DNA of 64,000 nucleotides, from contig JBMONF010000065.1 in the NCBI GenBank assembly GCA_049323455.1, positions 149,601 to 213,600 of the forward strand, in the 5' to 3' direction. The position numbers and the translations under genes are program-made. The notes under the pieces were generated by a model. The model was not told the DNA's origin. It saw only the letters and a list, made by a program, of their open reading frames with translations, and searched no databases. This document shows positions 1-8,298 of the stretch, one piece after another (position 1 is the stretch's first letter; every line of letters begins with the position of its first letter). The stretch comes from Hypericibacter sp049323455. GTDB taxonomy: Bacteria; Pseudomonadota; Alphaproteobacteria; Dongiales; Dongiaceae.

Positions 1-359
1 GAGCGGGCGGTTCGCTCCTCGGGGTCGAGCCCCATGGCGCGCCAGAAGGCGCGATCGATCTCCTCCGGGCGAGGTATGCGCCAACCGCCGAGCGGCCATG
101 TCGGCCGGTCCCACACCGTATCGCGGCGGATCTGGTGCTCGATCTCCTCGGGGCCCATGCCCTCGAAATAATTCCAGGCCTTGTTGTAGGCCCGCACATG
201 CTCGAGACAAAAACGGAAATAGTCGTTAAGCCGGTCGCGCGACTTGGGCGCCCGGTAAAGGCCTGGCTGATCGCAATCCATATGGTCGCAGGGCGGCGCC
301 AGGGGCTCGGAGGCCCGTTCTTCCTCCCAGCGACATGTGGTGGTTTTCGGTCTCGACAT
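1..359 (-). CDS. J-domain (DnaJ-like) protein, N-terminal part, cut by the left edge
   Basis: The reverse strand reads from an ATG at 359 through about 119 residues to the window edge without a stop. The translation has a Cys-rich patch (PPCDHMDCDQPG), then YRAPKSRDRLNDYFRFC, AYNKAWNYFEGM and a Trp-rich stretch (WDRPTWPLGGW). I recognise this as the N-terminal region of the short alphaproteobacterial J-domain co-chaperones, whose J domain sits at the C-terminus and would lie outside the window. In this group the gene usually neighbours bolA, which is found here at 1513, and often cobS, which may lie beyond the edge (inference). The family stimulates DnaK ATPase; that role cannot be confirmed because the HPD motif is not in view. 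Confidence 0.75.
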   Translation of the reverse strand, partial: MSRPKTTTCRWEEERASEPLAPPCDHMDCDQPGLYRAPKSRDRLNDYFRFCLEHVRAYNKAWNYFEGMGPEEIEHQIRRDTVWDRPTWPLGGWRIPRPEEIDRAFWRAMGLDPEERTAR

Positions 360-435
360 GCACAGAGTATGGGGACCCGGTTCCGGTGTTGCAAGCGAGG
401 GCCTTCAGGCCGCTCTCCGGCCCCGGGGGGCGAGC

Positions 436-1359
436 TCAGTTTCTCGGCTCCCGCGGTTTCGATTCGACCAGCGCCAGGCCACCCAGGATCAGGACGAAGC
501 CGAGCATGAGAGACAGGGAAGGCCGCTCGCCCAGCGTCAGGGCGGCGCTGGCGAGCCCCATGACCGGCACGGCGAGAAAGGCGAGCGAGGCGGTCAGGGC
601 CGGCAGCCGCCGCGTGACGGTGACCGCGGCCCAATAGCAGAAGCCCGATGTGATCGGGCCGTTATAGGCCAGCACCATGAGGCTCGCCGGCGACCAGTCG
701 ATCGACCTCGGGCCTTCCGCGACCAGCGCGATGGCAAGAAGCGGCAGCGCGCCAAGCAGGAGCTGCCACGGGGCCAGCTCGAGCGCCGTTGCCTGCCAGC
801 GGTGCCCCCGGACATGAAGGATGGCAAGGGCCCAGAAGAAGGCGCCGGCGAGCAGCAGCGCATTGCCCTTGAGCGCCTCGGCATCGTTCCAGTCGAAGCT
901 GCCCGGCTCGAACAGCAGCAACAGGCCGGCAAGCCCGAGGCCCAGCCCCGCAAGCTTGCGCCGGCTGAGCCGTTCGCCGAGCAGGAATGCTGCGCCCGGT
1001 GCTACCCAGAGCGGCGTGGTATAGGCGAGCACGGCCGAGCGCCCGGCGGGCACATGGACCAGGCCGAGATTGACCAGGGCGAGGAAGGCGCCCATCTGCA
1101 GCAGCCCGACGCTTGCCACCACCGGCCAGTCGGCCCGCGCCGGCAGGACCAGGCGGCGTTGGAAGGCCAGGATCAGCGCCAGGCTCGCCGAACCAAGAAG
1201 GAGTCTGATGCCGCCGAACCAGAAGGGTGGCACCGAAGCGAGTCCCACCTTCATGATCGGCCAATTGATGCCCCACAGCACCACGATGGCTGCCAGCAGC
1301 ATGAATGCGTCGCGGCGCTCGCCTGCTTGTGACACGGATCCGGAAGCCGTCGCCTTCAT
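436..1359 (-). CDS. EamA/DMT-family transporter
   Basis: About 307 residues with roughly ten hydrophobic helices in two homologous halves, the EamA (drug/metabolite exporter) layout. The first helix contains VLWGINWPIMKVG, typical of the repeat start. The frame is open further upstream (to 1914), but those residues are Arg-rich and unlike the family. The ATG at 1359 gives the usual family length and has an AGGTGAG ribosome site just ahead, so it was chosen. It is an inner-membrane permease; the substrate cannot be told from sequence. It lies between bolA (divergent) and the J-domain gene, a pair often adjacent in relatives, so it may be a local insertion. Confidence 0.85.
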   Translation of the reverse strand: MKATASGSVSQAGERRDAFMLLAAIVVLWGINWPIMKVGLASVPPFWFGGIRLLLGSASLALILAFQRRLVLPARADWPVVASVGLLQMGAFLALVNLGLVHVPAGRSAVLAYTTPLWVAPGAAFLLGERLSRRKLAGLGLGLAGLLLLFEPGSFDWNDAEALKGNALLLAGAFFWALAILHVRGHRWQATALELAPWQLLLGALPLLAIALVAEGPRSIDWSPASLMVLAYNGPITSGFCYWAAVTVTRRLPALTASLAFLAVPVMGLASAALTLGERPSLSLMLGFVLILGGLALVESKPREPRN

Positions 1360-1512
1360 CGTCTCACCTGAGCCATCGCGCATCGGCAGTGCGCGGTTGA
1401 TTCGCCGGGACCGAGGGAGTAAAGCCGCACCGACATGGCGAGGAAAGATCGGCACCATCCCGGATCGATCGCGCAATGAGCCGATAAATATGAATGATGA
1501 TGGATTGAGGCA

Positions 1513-1800
1513 ATGACCGGATCGGTGGCACGTTCGATCGAAACCAAGCTCAAGGCGGCGCTGGCGCCGACCCGGCTCAAGGTCATCGACGAGTCCGGCC
1601 TGCATGTGGGCCATGCAGGCGCTCGGCCCGGCGGCGAGAGCCATTTCCGCGTCGAAATCGAGTCCGCGGCCTTCGCCGGCCTTTCGCGCCTCGAGCGTCA
1701 GCGCCGCGTGTACGCGATCCTCGCGGCCGAACTCTCTGGACCGGTTCATGCGTTGTCGCTGGCGCTGGCGGCGCCGGGCGAGCGAAGCGCCGAGCGATGA
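1513..1800 (+). CDS. BolA family protein
   Basis: A 95-residue protein with the BolA fold signature: ETKLKAALAPTRLKVIDES near the N-terminus, a central HAGARPGGESHFRVEIES segment and the RVYAILAAEL helix near the C-terminus. BolA proteins bind glutaredoxin-linked [2Fe-2S] clusters and act in iron-sulfur handling, or as DNA-binding regulators. The conserved His of the HFRV segment is present. The start follows a GAGG ribosome site. A monothiol glutaredoxin partner is not in the window; the glutaredoxin at 35169 is dithiol. The gene ends before a roughly 240-base gap in which I see no other gene. Confidence 0.9.
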   Translation: MTGSVARSIETKLKAALAPTRLKVIDESGLHVGHAGARPGGESHFRVEIESAAFAGLSRLERQRRVYAILAAELSGPVHALSLALAAPGERSAER

Positions 1801-2038
1801 CGCTTCGACGGCACGCCGGCGAGCGAGGCGACCGCGCCCTCGACCGCATCCTTTTGTGGCGTGTTTTCTCCACCCGGCCAGATTGACCGTCCGCCCGTCG
1901 CAGCGTTCCATCACGTCGGCCGCGCCGCATGGATAAAATTTGCGCTAAAGCTTGCGACAACCGATGCAAGAAATCGTTTGTTCGCTCCGTCGCGGGGTTG
2001 TAGATTGCGCCGGGGGTTTCAACTCGTTCAAGAAAACC

Positions 2039-2374
2039 ATGACCACCGACCAGTCTCGGCGGCCGCAGGTGCGCAACATCAAGCTCGCGGGCCGTCGCAC
2101 CAGTTTGCGTCTCGAACCCGAATTCTGGGATGCGCTCGACGAAATCGTCGTTCGCGAAGGGTCGTCGCTCAGCGCCTTGTGCGAACGCATCAAGGGCCGA
2201 CGCGGCGCGGCGAACCTCACGGCCGCCGTGCGGCTCTTCGTGCTTCGCTATTACCGCGCCGCCACGACCGAGCCCGGCCATCGCTCGGCCGGTCACGGCC
2301 GCAATTCGGGCCACGGCCGCAACTCGGGCCACGCCCGCAACTCGGTACGCGCCGCCCGGTCGACGTCGCCCTGA
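2039..2374 (+). CDS. Ribbon-helix-helix domain protein with a C-terminal repeat tail
   Basis: About 111 residues from the ATG at 2039. Residues near 10-75 (RNIKLAGRRTSLRLEPEFW, IVVREGSSLSALCERI, NLTAAVRLFVLRYYR) match the short RHH_4-type DNA-binding proteins common in alphaproteobacteria, which bind DNA as dimers. The tail is unusual: three nearly identical 18-base units at 2291-2344 encode GHGRNS-type hexapeptides, giving a basic, low-complexity end. An upstream in-frame start at 1952 would add an N-terminus without family similarity, so 2039 is preferred. The regulated target is unknown. Confidence 0.75.
   Translation: MTTDQSRRPQVRNIKLAGRRTSLRLEPEFWDALDEIVVREGSSLSALCERIKGRRGAANLTAAVRLFVLRYYRAATTEPGHRSAGHGRNSGHGRNSGHARNSVRAARSTSP
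2291..2344 (+). repeat. Three tandem 18-base units inside the RHH gene
   Basis: Three consecutive 18-base units (2291-2308, 2309-2326, 2327-2344) differ at only one or two positions each and keep the reading frame, encoding GHGRNS, GHGRNS and GHARNS. Such a tract can gain or lose units by slippage, so the tail length may vary between strains. Confidence 0.9.
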
Positions 2375-2398
2375 CGCTGCGCTCGAACAGCGGTTCGT

Positions 2399-2938
2399 TC
2401 ACTTGCCGCTGTAGAACCGCGGCCAATATCGCTTGACCAACTCGCCGTCGCTGGCGAGCGCGTGGCAGCTGTCGAGATGGGGCGGTCGCCGGGCCGGGTC
2501 CGGCTTGCGCTGCCCGCGCCCGTACATGGTCTGGAAGGCGACCGTGCCCATGGCGCCCAGCATCTCGCTCAGATGAATGCAACCCTTGACGCCGCCCAGA
2601 AGCGTCTTGATGCGCTGGTGCCAGCCGGGCTGGATGCGCTCGCCCTTCATCACTTTGAAAGCGGGCGCGATGTCCGGGCAGATGCGGAAGGGTCCGGCCT
2701 CGGTCGCGACGTCGATGTCGACCACCTTGAAATCGTCGTCGAGCGTGAGGCGGACCCACATGTCGTGAACCGGCTCGCCCGCCTCGATCTCGCCACGATA
2801 GTCGTTGGGGAAGCTGTAAGTCTTGACGTCGGTCAAGTGGCCTTCGATGTCCCACAGCCCGTCCTCGCGGCGATAACCGCAGAACTCGTAGCGGCGCGTA
2901 TGCAGATGCTCGCGTTGGACCGATGCGGGCAAGGGCAT
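2399..2938 (-). CDS. DUF2889 domain-containing protein
   Basis: A 179-residue soluble protein that I recognise as DUF2889: REHLHTRRYEFCGYRREDG, DIEGHLTDVKTYSF, MWVRLTLDDDFKVVDID, and the conserved C-terminal block VKGCIHLSEMLGAMGTVAFQ. The Cys and His of GCIHL are conserved in the family. The biochemical function is not known. It converges with the RHH gene, whose stop is 24 bases away. A gap of about 125 bases separates it from the upstream CorC gene. Confidence 0.85.
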   Translation of the reverse strand: MPLPASVQREHLHTRRYEFCGYRREDGLWDIEGHLTDVKTYSFPNDYRGEIEAGEPVHDMWVRLTLDDDFKVVDIDVATEAGPFRICPDIAPAFKVMKGERIQPGWHQRIKTLLGGVKGCIHLSEMLGAMGTVAFQTMYGRGQRKPDPARRPPHLDSCHALASDGELVKRYWPRFYSGK

Positions 2939-3063
2939 GAGCCACCATCCTTTCGAGCTTTCAGCTTTCGCGAACGGCCGCAGGCTAGCGATGCCTCGGC
3001 GCGGCGGTCAATTGCGGGCGCTGCCGGGCCGCTCGCTGCCTGAAAGCCCGCGGATGGCGCGCC

Positions 3064-4353
3064 TCACGCGCCCGCCGTCTCGCTCATCGTCGCCGTCTCG
3101 GGCGCAAGGGGCGTGATGCGCAGCCGCTTGATGCGGTTGCGCTGGCGTTCCAGCACCTCGAAGCGGAAGCCGTAGAACATGAAGACCTGCCCGACTTCGG
3201 GAATGCGGCGCGCTTCGTGCAGCACCAGCCCGGCGATGGTGGAGGCGTGCTCGTCGGGCAGGCGCCAGCCGAACTCGCGGTTGAGGTCGCGAATCGTGAC
3301 CTGACCCTCCACGTCGATGCCGCCCTCCGCAGCGCGGCGCGCGCGGCGGACCCGGATATCGTGCTCGTCCTCGATCTCGCCCACGATCTCCTCGAGGATG
3401 TCCTCGAGCGTGACGATGCCCATGAGCGCGCCGTACTCGTCCACCACCAGGGCGAAATGCTCGCGCCGCTCGCGGAAGGCGCGCAGTTGCGCCAGAAGCG
3501 TCGTGGTGTCGGGGATGAACCAGGGCTTGGCCGCGATCTTGGCGATATCGAGGGTGTCGATCGGCTGGCCTTCGGCCCGGACCGCGCGCAGCAGCGCCTT
3601 GGCGTGCAGCACGCCCAGGATATTGTCCGGGTTGCCCTGATAGAGGGGGATACGGGTGTAGGGGCTGGCCAGCACCTGCTTGACGGTTTCGGCCGGCGGC
3701 TGCTCGACGTCGATCATGGTGACGTTCTGCCGGTGGACCATGATGTCGGCGACCGTCACCTCGTTGAGGTCCAGGATCGAATGCAGCATGGCGCCGGCCT
3801 CGTACACCTCGGCGGCCGCCTTGGCGTGGAGATCGATGGCACCGCGCAACTCCTCCTCGGCCTCTTCGCGGCCGAGCGCGGTGATGCGGCGCAGGCCGAA
3901 GAGCTGAAGCATGCCGCGCACGAGGAGCTGGGTCACGCGCGCCAGCGGCGACATCATCGCCACGAAGCCGCGCATGGCCGGGGCGACGGCCAGCGCCGTC
4001 CGGTCCGCGTTGTTGATGGCGACGGTCTTGGGCAGGACCTCGCCGAACAGCACGACCAGAACGGTCATGCCGGCGGTGGCGTAGACGACGCCGTTCTCGC
4101 CGAAGAGCTGGATCAGCACGCTGGTGGCCAGCGCCGAGGCCATGATGTTGACGAGGTTGTTGCCGATCAGGATGGCGCCGATCACCCGCTCCATATGCTC
4201 GCGCAGCCGGTTGACCATGGTGGCGCGACGATTGCCCTGCTGCGCCAGCGCGTGCATGCGCGGCCGCGAAGCCGCGGTCAGCGCCGTCTCGCTGCCCGAG
4301 AAGAAGGCCGAGCAGCAGAGCAGGAAGAAGATGAAGACGATGATGGCGATCAT
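3064..4353 (-). CDS. CorC/HlyC-family membrane protein (CNNM, CBS pair, CorC_HlyC domain)
   Basis: A 429-residue protein. Residues about 1-150 form the CNNM transmembrane domain (FSGSETALTAASRPRM, IGNNLVNIMASALAT, VLFGEVLPKT). A CBS-domain pair follows at about 200-320 (VHRQNVTMIDV, LVVDEYGALMGIVTLEDIL). The acidic EIVGEIEDEHD and a CorC_HlyC end domain (LNREFGWRLPD, GFRFEVLERQ) complete it. Family members are implicated in magnesium or cobalt efflux; some are annotated as hemolysin-like, which should not be over-read. It lies 36 bases after aroB on the same strand, consistent with an aroK-aroB-corC operon. Confidence 0.9.
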   Translation of the reverse strand: MIAIIVFIFFLLCCSAFFSGSETALTAASRPRMHALAQQGNRRATMVNRLREHMERVIGAILIGNNLVNIMASALATSVLIQLFGENGVVYATAGMTVLVVLFGEVLPKTVAINNADRTALAVAPAMRGFVAMMSPLARVTQLLVRGMLQLFGLRRITALGREEAEEELRGAIDLHAKAAAEVYEAGAMLHSILDLNEVTVADIMVHRQNVTMIDVEQPPAETVKQVLASPYTRIPLYQGNPDNILGVLHAKALLRAVRAEGQPIDTLDIAKIAAKPWFIPDTTTLLAQLRAFRERREHFALVVDEYGALMGIVTLEDILEEIVGEIEDEHDIRVRRARRAAEGGIDVEGQVTIRDLNREFGWRLPDEHASTIAGLVLHEARRIPEVGQVFMFYGFRFEVLERQRNRIKRLRITPLAPETATMSETAGA

Positions 4354-4389
4354 GGCAGATGGCGGCGGATAGTGGCCGCGGAAACCTCC

Positions 4390-5529
4390 TCAGGCGGCCA
4401 GCGCGCGGGCGAGCAGGCCCTCGACTTCGGCCGGCTCGACGTCGCGCGACAGGAAGGCCTGGCCGATGCCGCGCGCGAGGACGAAGGTGAGGCGCCCGTC
4501 CTTGACCTTCTTGTCCTGATGCATGTGATGGACCAGGCGGGCCGCGTCGAAGCCTCGGCCGATCGCGGCGGGCGAGGTCGGCAAGCCGACGGCGGCGAGG
4601 TGGCGCGCGACCCGCGCCGCATCCTCGCTGGGGCAAAGGCCGAGCCGGGCGGAGAGCTCGAACGCCATGACCATCCCGATCGCCACCGCCTCGCCATGCA
4701 GAAGCTCGCCCGAATAGCCGCACTCGGCCTCGAGCGCGTGGCCGAAGGTGTGTCCCAGATTGAGGAGCGCGCGCTGGCCCGTCTCGCGCTCGTCGGCAGC
4801 CACGATCGCGGCCTTGGCCGCACAGCTCGTCAGCACCGCGTGACGGCGCGCGGCCGGCTCGCCCTCGATCACGTCGGACCCATGGCCTTCGAGCCAGGCG
4901 AAGAAGGCGGGATCGCCGATGAGGCCGTACTTCACCACCTCGGCATATCCCGCCAGGAGCTCGCGCCGGGGCAGGCTGTCGAGCGCGTCGGTGTCCGCCA
5001 GCACCAGGCGCGGCTGGTGGAAGCTGCCGACGAGATTCTTGCCCTGGGGCGTGTTGATGCCGGTCTTGCCGCCGACCGAGCTGTCGACCTGGGCCAGGAG
5101 CGTGGTCGGGATCTGGATGAAGTCTAGCCCACGCAGGAGGATGCTGGCCGCGAAGCCGGCGAGATCGCCGATCACCCCGCCGCCCAGCGCCAGGATCATG
5201 GTGCCGCGCTCGATGTGCAGGCCCAGCAGACGGCCGCACAGCTCCTCGAGATGATGGAAATCCTTGGTCGCCTCGCCCGGCGGCAGCACCACCGCGTCAT
5301 GGCGGATGCCGCCCGTGTCGAGGCTGCGCATCAGCTCGTCGAGATAGAGCCGGCCGACCGTGGCATCGGTGACGATGGCGACGCGGCGCTCCTTCAGGAG
5401 CGGCGCGATCAAGGCGCCGGCTCGGGGAATCAGCCCGCCGCCGACCAGGATGTCGTAGCTGCGCGCGCCCAGATCGACGGTCAGCCGGCCGACGCCCGCA
5501 AGCGCGCTCGATGGGCCGGGCTCGCTCAT
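4390..5529 (-). CDS. aroB: 3-dehydroquinate synthase
   Basis: 379 residues, normal for AroB. It converts DAHP to 3-dehydroquinate in the shikimate pathway using NAD and a divalent metal. Visible landmarks are GGGVIGDLAGFAAS, PTTLLAQVDSSVGGKTGIN, LAGYAEVVKYG, LLNLGHTFGHALE with metal-binding His residues, HGEAVAIGM and MHQDKKVKDG. The start ATG at 5529 overlaps the aroK stop by four bases, showing translational coupling. A longer frame continues upstream but belongs to the antisense of aroK. Confidence 0.97.
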   Translation of the reverse strand: MSEPGPSSALAGVGRLTVDLGARSYDILVGGGLIPRAGALIAPLLKERRVAIVTDATVGRLYLDELMRSLDTGGIRHDAVVLPPGEATKDFHHLEELCGRLLGLHIERGTMILALGGGVIGDLAGFAASILLRGLDFIQIPTTLLAQVDSSVGGKTGINTPQGKNLVGSFHQPRLVLADTDALDSLPRRELLAGYAEVVKYGLIGDPAFFAWLEGHGSDVIEGEPAARRHAVLTSCAAKAAIVAADERETGQRALLNLGHTFGHALEAECGYSGELLHGEAVAIGMVMAFELSARLGLCPSEDAARVARHLAAVGLPTSPAAIGRGFDAARLVHHMHQDKKVKDGRLTFVLARGIGQAFLSRDVEPAEVEGLLARALAA

Positions 5530-6125
5530 GACGAGGCCATCCGGCGATCGGTCGCGCGGGCCGGCGCGACGCCGGCGGCTTCGGCGGCCCGGCGCTTCAA
5601 ATGGTCCGTCAACGCGGCCAGGACCCGCTCGAGCGTCGCGTCCGGAGGGCCGTCCTGGCTGTCGACGGTGATGTCGGCCTCGGCATAGATCGGATAGCGC
5701 TGGGCCATCAGTTCGGCCAGCTTGGCGCGCGGATCCTCGACCTGCAGCAGCGGCCGGTCGTTGCGCCGGCCCGTGCGCTTGACCAAGAGATCGAGGTCGG
5801 CCCTGAGCCAGATCGAGATGGCCTTCTCGCGGATCACCGCGCGCGTGCGCGGGTCGATGAAGGCGCCGCCGCCGGTCGCCAGCACGAAGGGCGGGCTTTC
5901 GAGCAGCCGCAGGATGACGCGCCGCTCGCCGTCGCGAAAAGCCTGCTCGCCATGGCGTGCGAAGATCTCGGGAATGCTGCAACCCGCCGCCTGCTCGATC
6001 TCCCGATCGGCATCGACGAAGGGCAGCCCCAACCGCTGCGCGAGACGTCGCCCGATACAGCTCTTGCCGGCGCCCATGAGCCCGACCAGCACGAGTGGCC
6101 GGTCCACCGTGATCTCGCCGCTCAT
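5526..6125 (-). CDS. aroK: Shikimate kinase
   Basis: 199 residues. The P-loop GLMGAGKSCIGRRLA is near residue 15, followed by DADREIE (substrate-binding Asp), GEQAFRDGERR, ATGGGAF and the lid segment GRRNDRPLL. It phosphorylates shikimate at the 3-OH. It is the first gene of the leftward aroK-aroB-corC group and overlaps aroB by ATGA. The region 6126-6322 between it and the rightward genes is a divergent intergenic space that should hold promoters for both directions; I could not fix convincing -35/-10 boxes there. Confidence 0.97.
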   Translation of the reverse strand: MSGEITVDRPLVLVGLMGAGKSCIGRRLAQRLGLPFVDADREIEQAAGCSIPEIFARHGEQAFRDGERRVILRLLESPPFVLATGGGAFIDPRTRAVIREKAISIWLRADLDLLVKRTGRRNDRPLLQVEDPRAKLAELMAQRYPIYAEADITVDSQDGPPDATLERVLAALTDHLKRRAAEAAGVAPARATDRRMASS

Positions 6126-6322
6126 TGCCGATCCGACCGCGGCGTCCTAGAATCGCACGCGCCGCGCCTGCCCAACTGCCGCAGTTTCGCCATAGTCGGA
6201 CCCTATCACAAATCCCCATTCGTGTCGCAATCCCGCCACTGCCGCGCAAACGGGCGGCTTGCCGCGGGTCCTTCGATTCCCGCGGTCGGTTCCGGGAAAG
6301 CGGTGCGCAAGGTGCCCAGCCG

Positions 6323-6463
6323 ATGAAGAAAATTCTCGCCGTCCTGTTCGCTCTGGTGGTTGTCGGCGTCGTTGGCGCCGTGGTCGTCCTGGCCAGCATC
6401 GACCTGCCGGCCCCGACCCAGCGCATGGAAATCCCGGTTCCGAATGAGCGTTTGGCGCAGTAG
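6323..6463 (+). CDS. 46-residue single-pass membrane protein, unknown function
   Basis: A small open frame starting MKKILAVLF with a Val/Ala-rich helix to about residue 25, then the short tail SIDLPAPTQRMEIPVPNERL. The pattern of one helix, a D(L/I)PAPT motif and a PNERL-like end recalls small uncharacterised proteins I associate with the xerD neighbourhood in other alphaproteobacteria. That recollection is the main support beyond the helix itself. It overlaps the next gene by 20 bases, suggesting coupled translation. Confidence 0.6.
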   Translation: MKKILAVLFALVVVGVVGAVVVLASIDLPAPTQRMEIPVPNERLAQ

Positions 6464-8264
6464 CGCGGGCCGCCGCTTGGGGGCGGCCGTCCTTCTCGCC
6501 GGCTCCGCCCTCGTCGGATGGGGCGCCGGCGCGTCATCTGTGCTGGCGCAGACGAGCGGCCAGCCGATCCAGCTGCTGCCGCCGACGCCGGCGGGCGCAA
6601 CGCCGCCGTCCGCGCCGATAGCGCCATCGGAGCCGCTGCCGCCCGGCGTGGCGCCGCCGCCCGGCCCGACGGCGCCCTCGGGCATCCAGGTCCAGGAGAT
6701 CGGCAGCGAAGAGAACTACGCCGGCCCGCTCGATCCGGCGCAAGGCGGGCTCGGCTACGACATGTGGAAAGGCACCTCGGCGCGCGACCTCGAGGTGCTG
6801 CTGCCGCAGATCCCGCTGCCGGGCACCTCGCCCTCGATGCGCGCGCTCGCGCGCCGGCTGCTGCTGTCTTCGGCCGAGGCGCCGATGGGCAAGGCCGATC
6901 GCGATCTGCTGGCATTGCGCGCGGAGCGGCTCGCCACCATCGGCAACCTTGCCGACATGGAGAGCTTTCTCACTGTCGTGCCGCAGAGCACCCGCGACCC
7001 GACGTTGACGGCCTTCCGCCGCGAAGTCATGTGGCTCAAGGGCGATGTGGACAGCGCCTGCGGCCAGATCGATGCCGATCTCGCCGTGCTGCCGAGCGAT
7101 GTCGAGCTCGCGCGCCAGCAGATTCTGTGCCAGGCCGCCGCCGGCCAGGCCAAGGTGGCGCAGCTCGGCATCGACATGCTGCGCGAGCAAGGCCATTCCG
7201 ACCCGAAGCTGGTGCTGCTGGCCGATGCGCTCGCCGGCGGCAAGGATGCCAAGCTGCCATCCGACCTGCCGCCCTCGGCGGCGCTCTATGCGCTCTTGAA
7301 GAAGGCGAACCTGCCCGTGCCGCCGGACTGGGTGGACAAGGCGGGGCCGGCACTCCTGGCGCGGCTGGCCGAGGACGAGACGCTCGATGGCGCGGCGCGC
7401 CTTGCGGCAGCCGAGCGCGCCTTCGCCGCCGGCGCGCTCGATGTCGAGGCGCTGACCAGGCTCTACGCGGCTCAGCCGGCGACGCCGCAAGAGATCGACC
7501 AGGTCCTGGCCGCCGAGGACCGCGACGACGGGCCGCGCGGCCGTGCGCTGCTCTATCAGGGCGTGCAGCGCGCCCAGCAACCGCCGCGCCGCGCCCAGAT
7601 CCTGCATCGTGCGCTCGAGATGGCGCGCCGCTTCGGCGGCTATCCGATGGCGGTCGACGCCAACCTGAATTTCCTGCTGCAGCTCCAGCCGGGCCCCGAG
7701 CTCGCCTCGTTCGCGGGCGATGCGGGCCGCGCCTTCTATCTCGCCGGCCACTACGAGCGGGCCCAGGCCTGGCTCAACATCGCCCGCAATCGCGCCGAGG
7801 CGGATGCGCAGGCGCGCGAGGCCGTGCCGACGCTGGCGCTCTTCGCTCAGATCGCCGGCGCCGGCCAGCCGCTCGTCTGGGCGCCCAACGCGGTCGAGCA
7901 GTGGCGCGACGCCCAGGCCAAGGCCGGCGATCCCGATCCCGCCATGCGCGCGGCGCGCCTCTTTGCGGTGCTGTCGGCGCTCGGCGAGCCGGTGGGCGAT
8001 GGCTGGCGCCAGCTCGCCGGCGGCGACCAGGCCGCGGCGTCGTCGATTCCCGATACGACGCTGCTCGGCCGTCTCGATGCGGCCGCGGCCGCGGGCCGGC
8101 GCGGCGAAGCGGTGCTGATCTCGCTGGTCGCGGCGGGACCCGGCGGACCGGCCGGCGCGCATCCGCTGGTGGTCAACAGGATCTTGTCGGCCTTGAACGC
8201 GGTCGGGCTTGAGAGCGAGGCGCGGGCCATTGCGTTCGAAACCGTCATCGCTAACGGTATTTGA
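6444..8264 (+). CDS. Large secreted, mostly helical protein of unknown function
   Basis: 606 residues from the ATG at 6444. Residues 1-36 are a signal peptide (basic start RRLG, Ala/Leu/Gly core, ending SSVLAQ). Residues about 40-75 are a Pro/Ala-rich linker. The rest is Ala/Leu-rich and probably alpha-helical, perhaps TPR-like, with segments such as HYERAQAWLNIARNRAEA. I do not recognise a named domain. Similar proteins upstream of xerD have been labelled antifreeze-like only because of Ala/Pro richness, which is not evidence of function. It lies 34 bases ahead of xerD and overlaps the 46-residue membrane gene, so the three probably form one transcript. Confidence 0.75.
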   Translation: MSVWRSSAGRRLGAAVLLAGSALVGWGAGASSVLAQTSGQPIQLLPPTPAGATPPSAPIAPSEPLPPGVAPPPGPTAPSGIQVQEIGSEENYAGPLDPAQGGLGYDMWKGTSARDLEVLLPQIPLPGTSPSMRALARRLLLSSAEAPMGKADRDLLALRAERLATIGNLADMESFLTVVPQSTRDPTLTAFRREVMWLKGDVDSACGQIDADLAVLPSDVELARQQILCQAAAGQAKVAQLGIDMLREQGHSDPKLVLLADALAGGKDAKLPSDLPPSAALYALLKKANLPVPPDWVDKAGPALLARLAEDETLDGAARLAAAERAFAAGALDVEALTRLYAAQPATPQEIDQVLAAEDRDDGPRGRALLYQGVQRAQQPPRRAQILHRALEMARRFGGYPMAVDANLNFLLQLQPGPELASFAGDAGRAFYLAGHYERAQAWLNIARNRAEADAQAREAVPTLALFAQIAGAGQPLVWAPNAVEQWRDAQAKAGDPDPAMRAARLFAVLSALGEPVGDGWRQLAGGDQAAASSIPDTTLLGRLDAAAAAGRRGEAVLISLVAAGPGGPAGAHPLVVNRILSALNAVGLESEARAIAFETVIANGI

Positions 8265-8298
8265 CGGCCGGCGGCGCCGGCGCAAGCCGGAGGCGCCT

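Noticed and set aside
1360..1914. N-terminal extension of the EamA transporter
   Set aside because: The extra residues are Arg-rich, overlap bolA on the other strand and lie before a good ribosome site and family-like start at 1359.
3217..5127. A 636-residue plus-strand frame opposite the CorC gene and aroB
   Set aside because: No family similarity; the minus strand carries two complete, recognisable proteins.
5530..6915. Upstream extension of the aroB frame
   Set aside because: It is antisense-like low-complexity sequence across aroK; AroB starts properly at 5529 with ATGA coupling.
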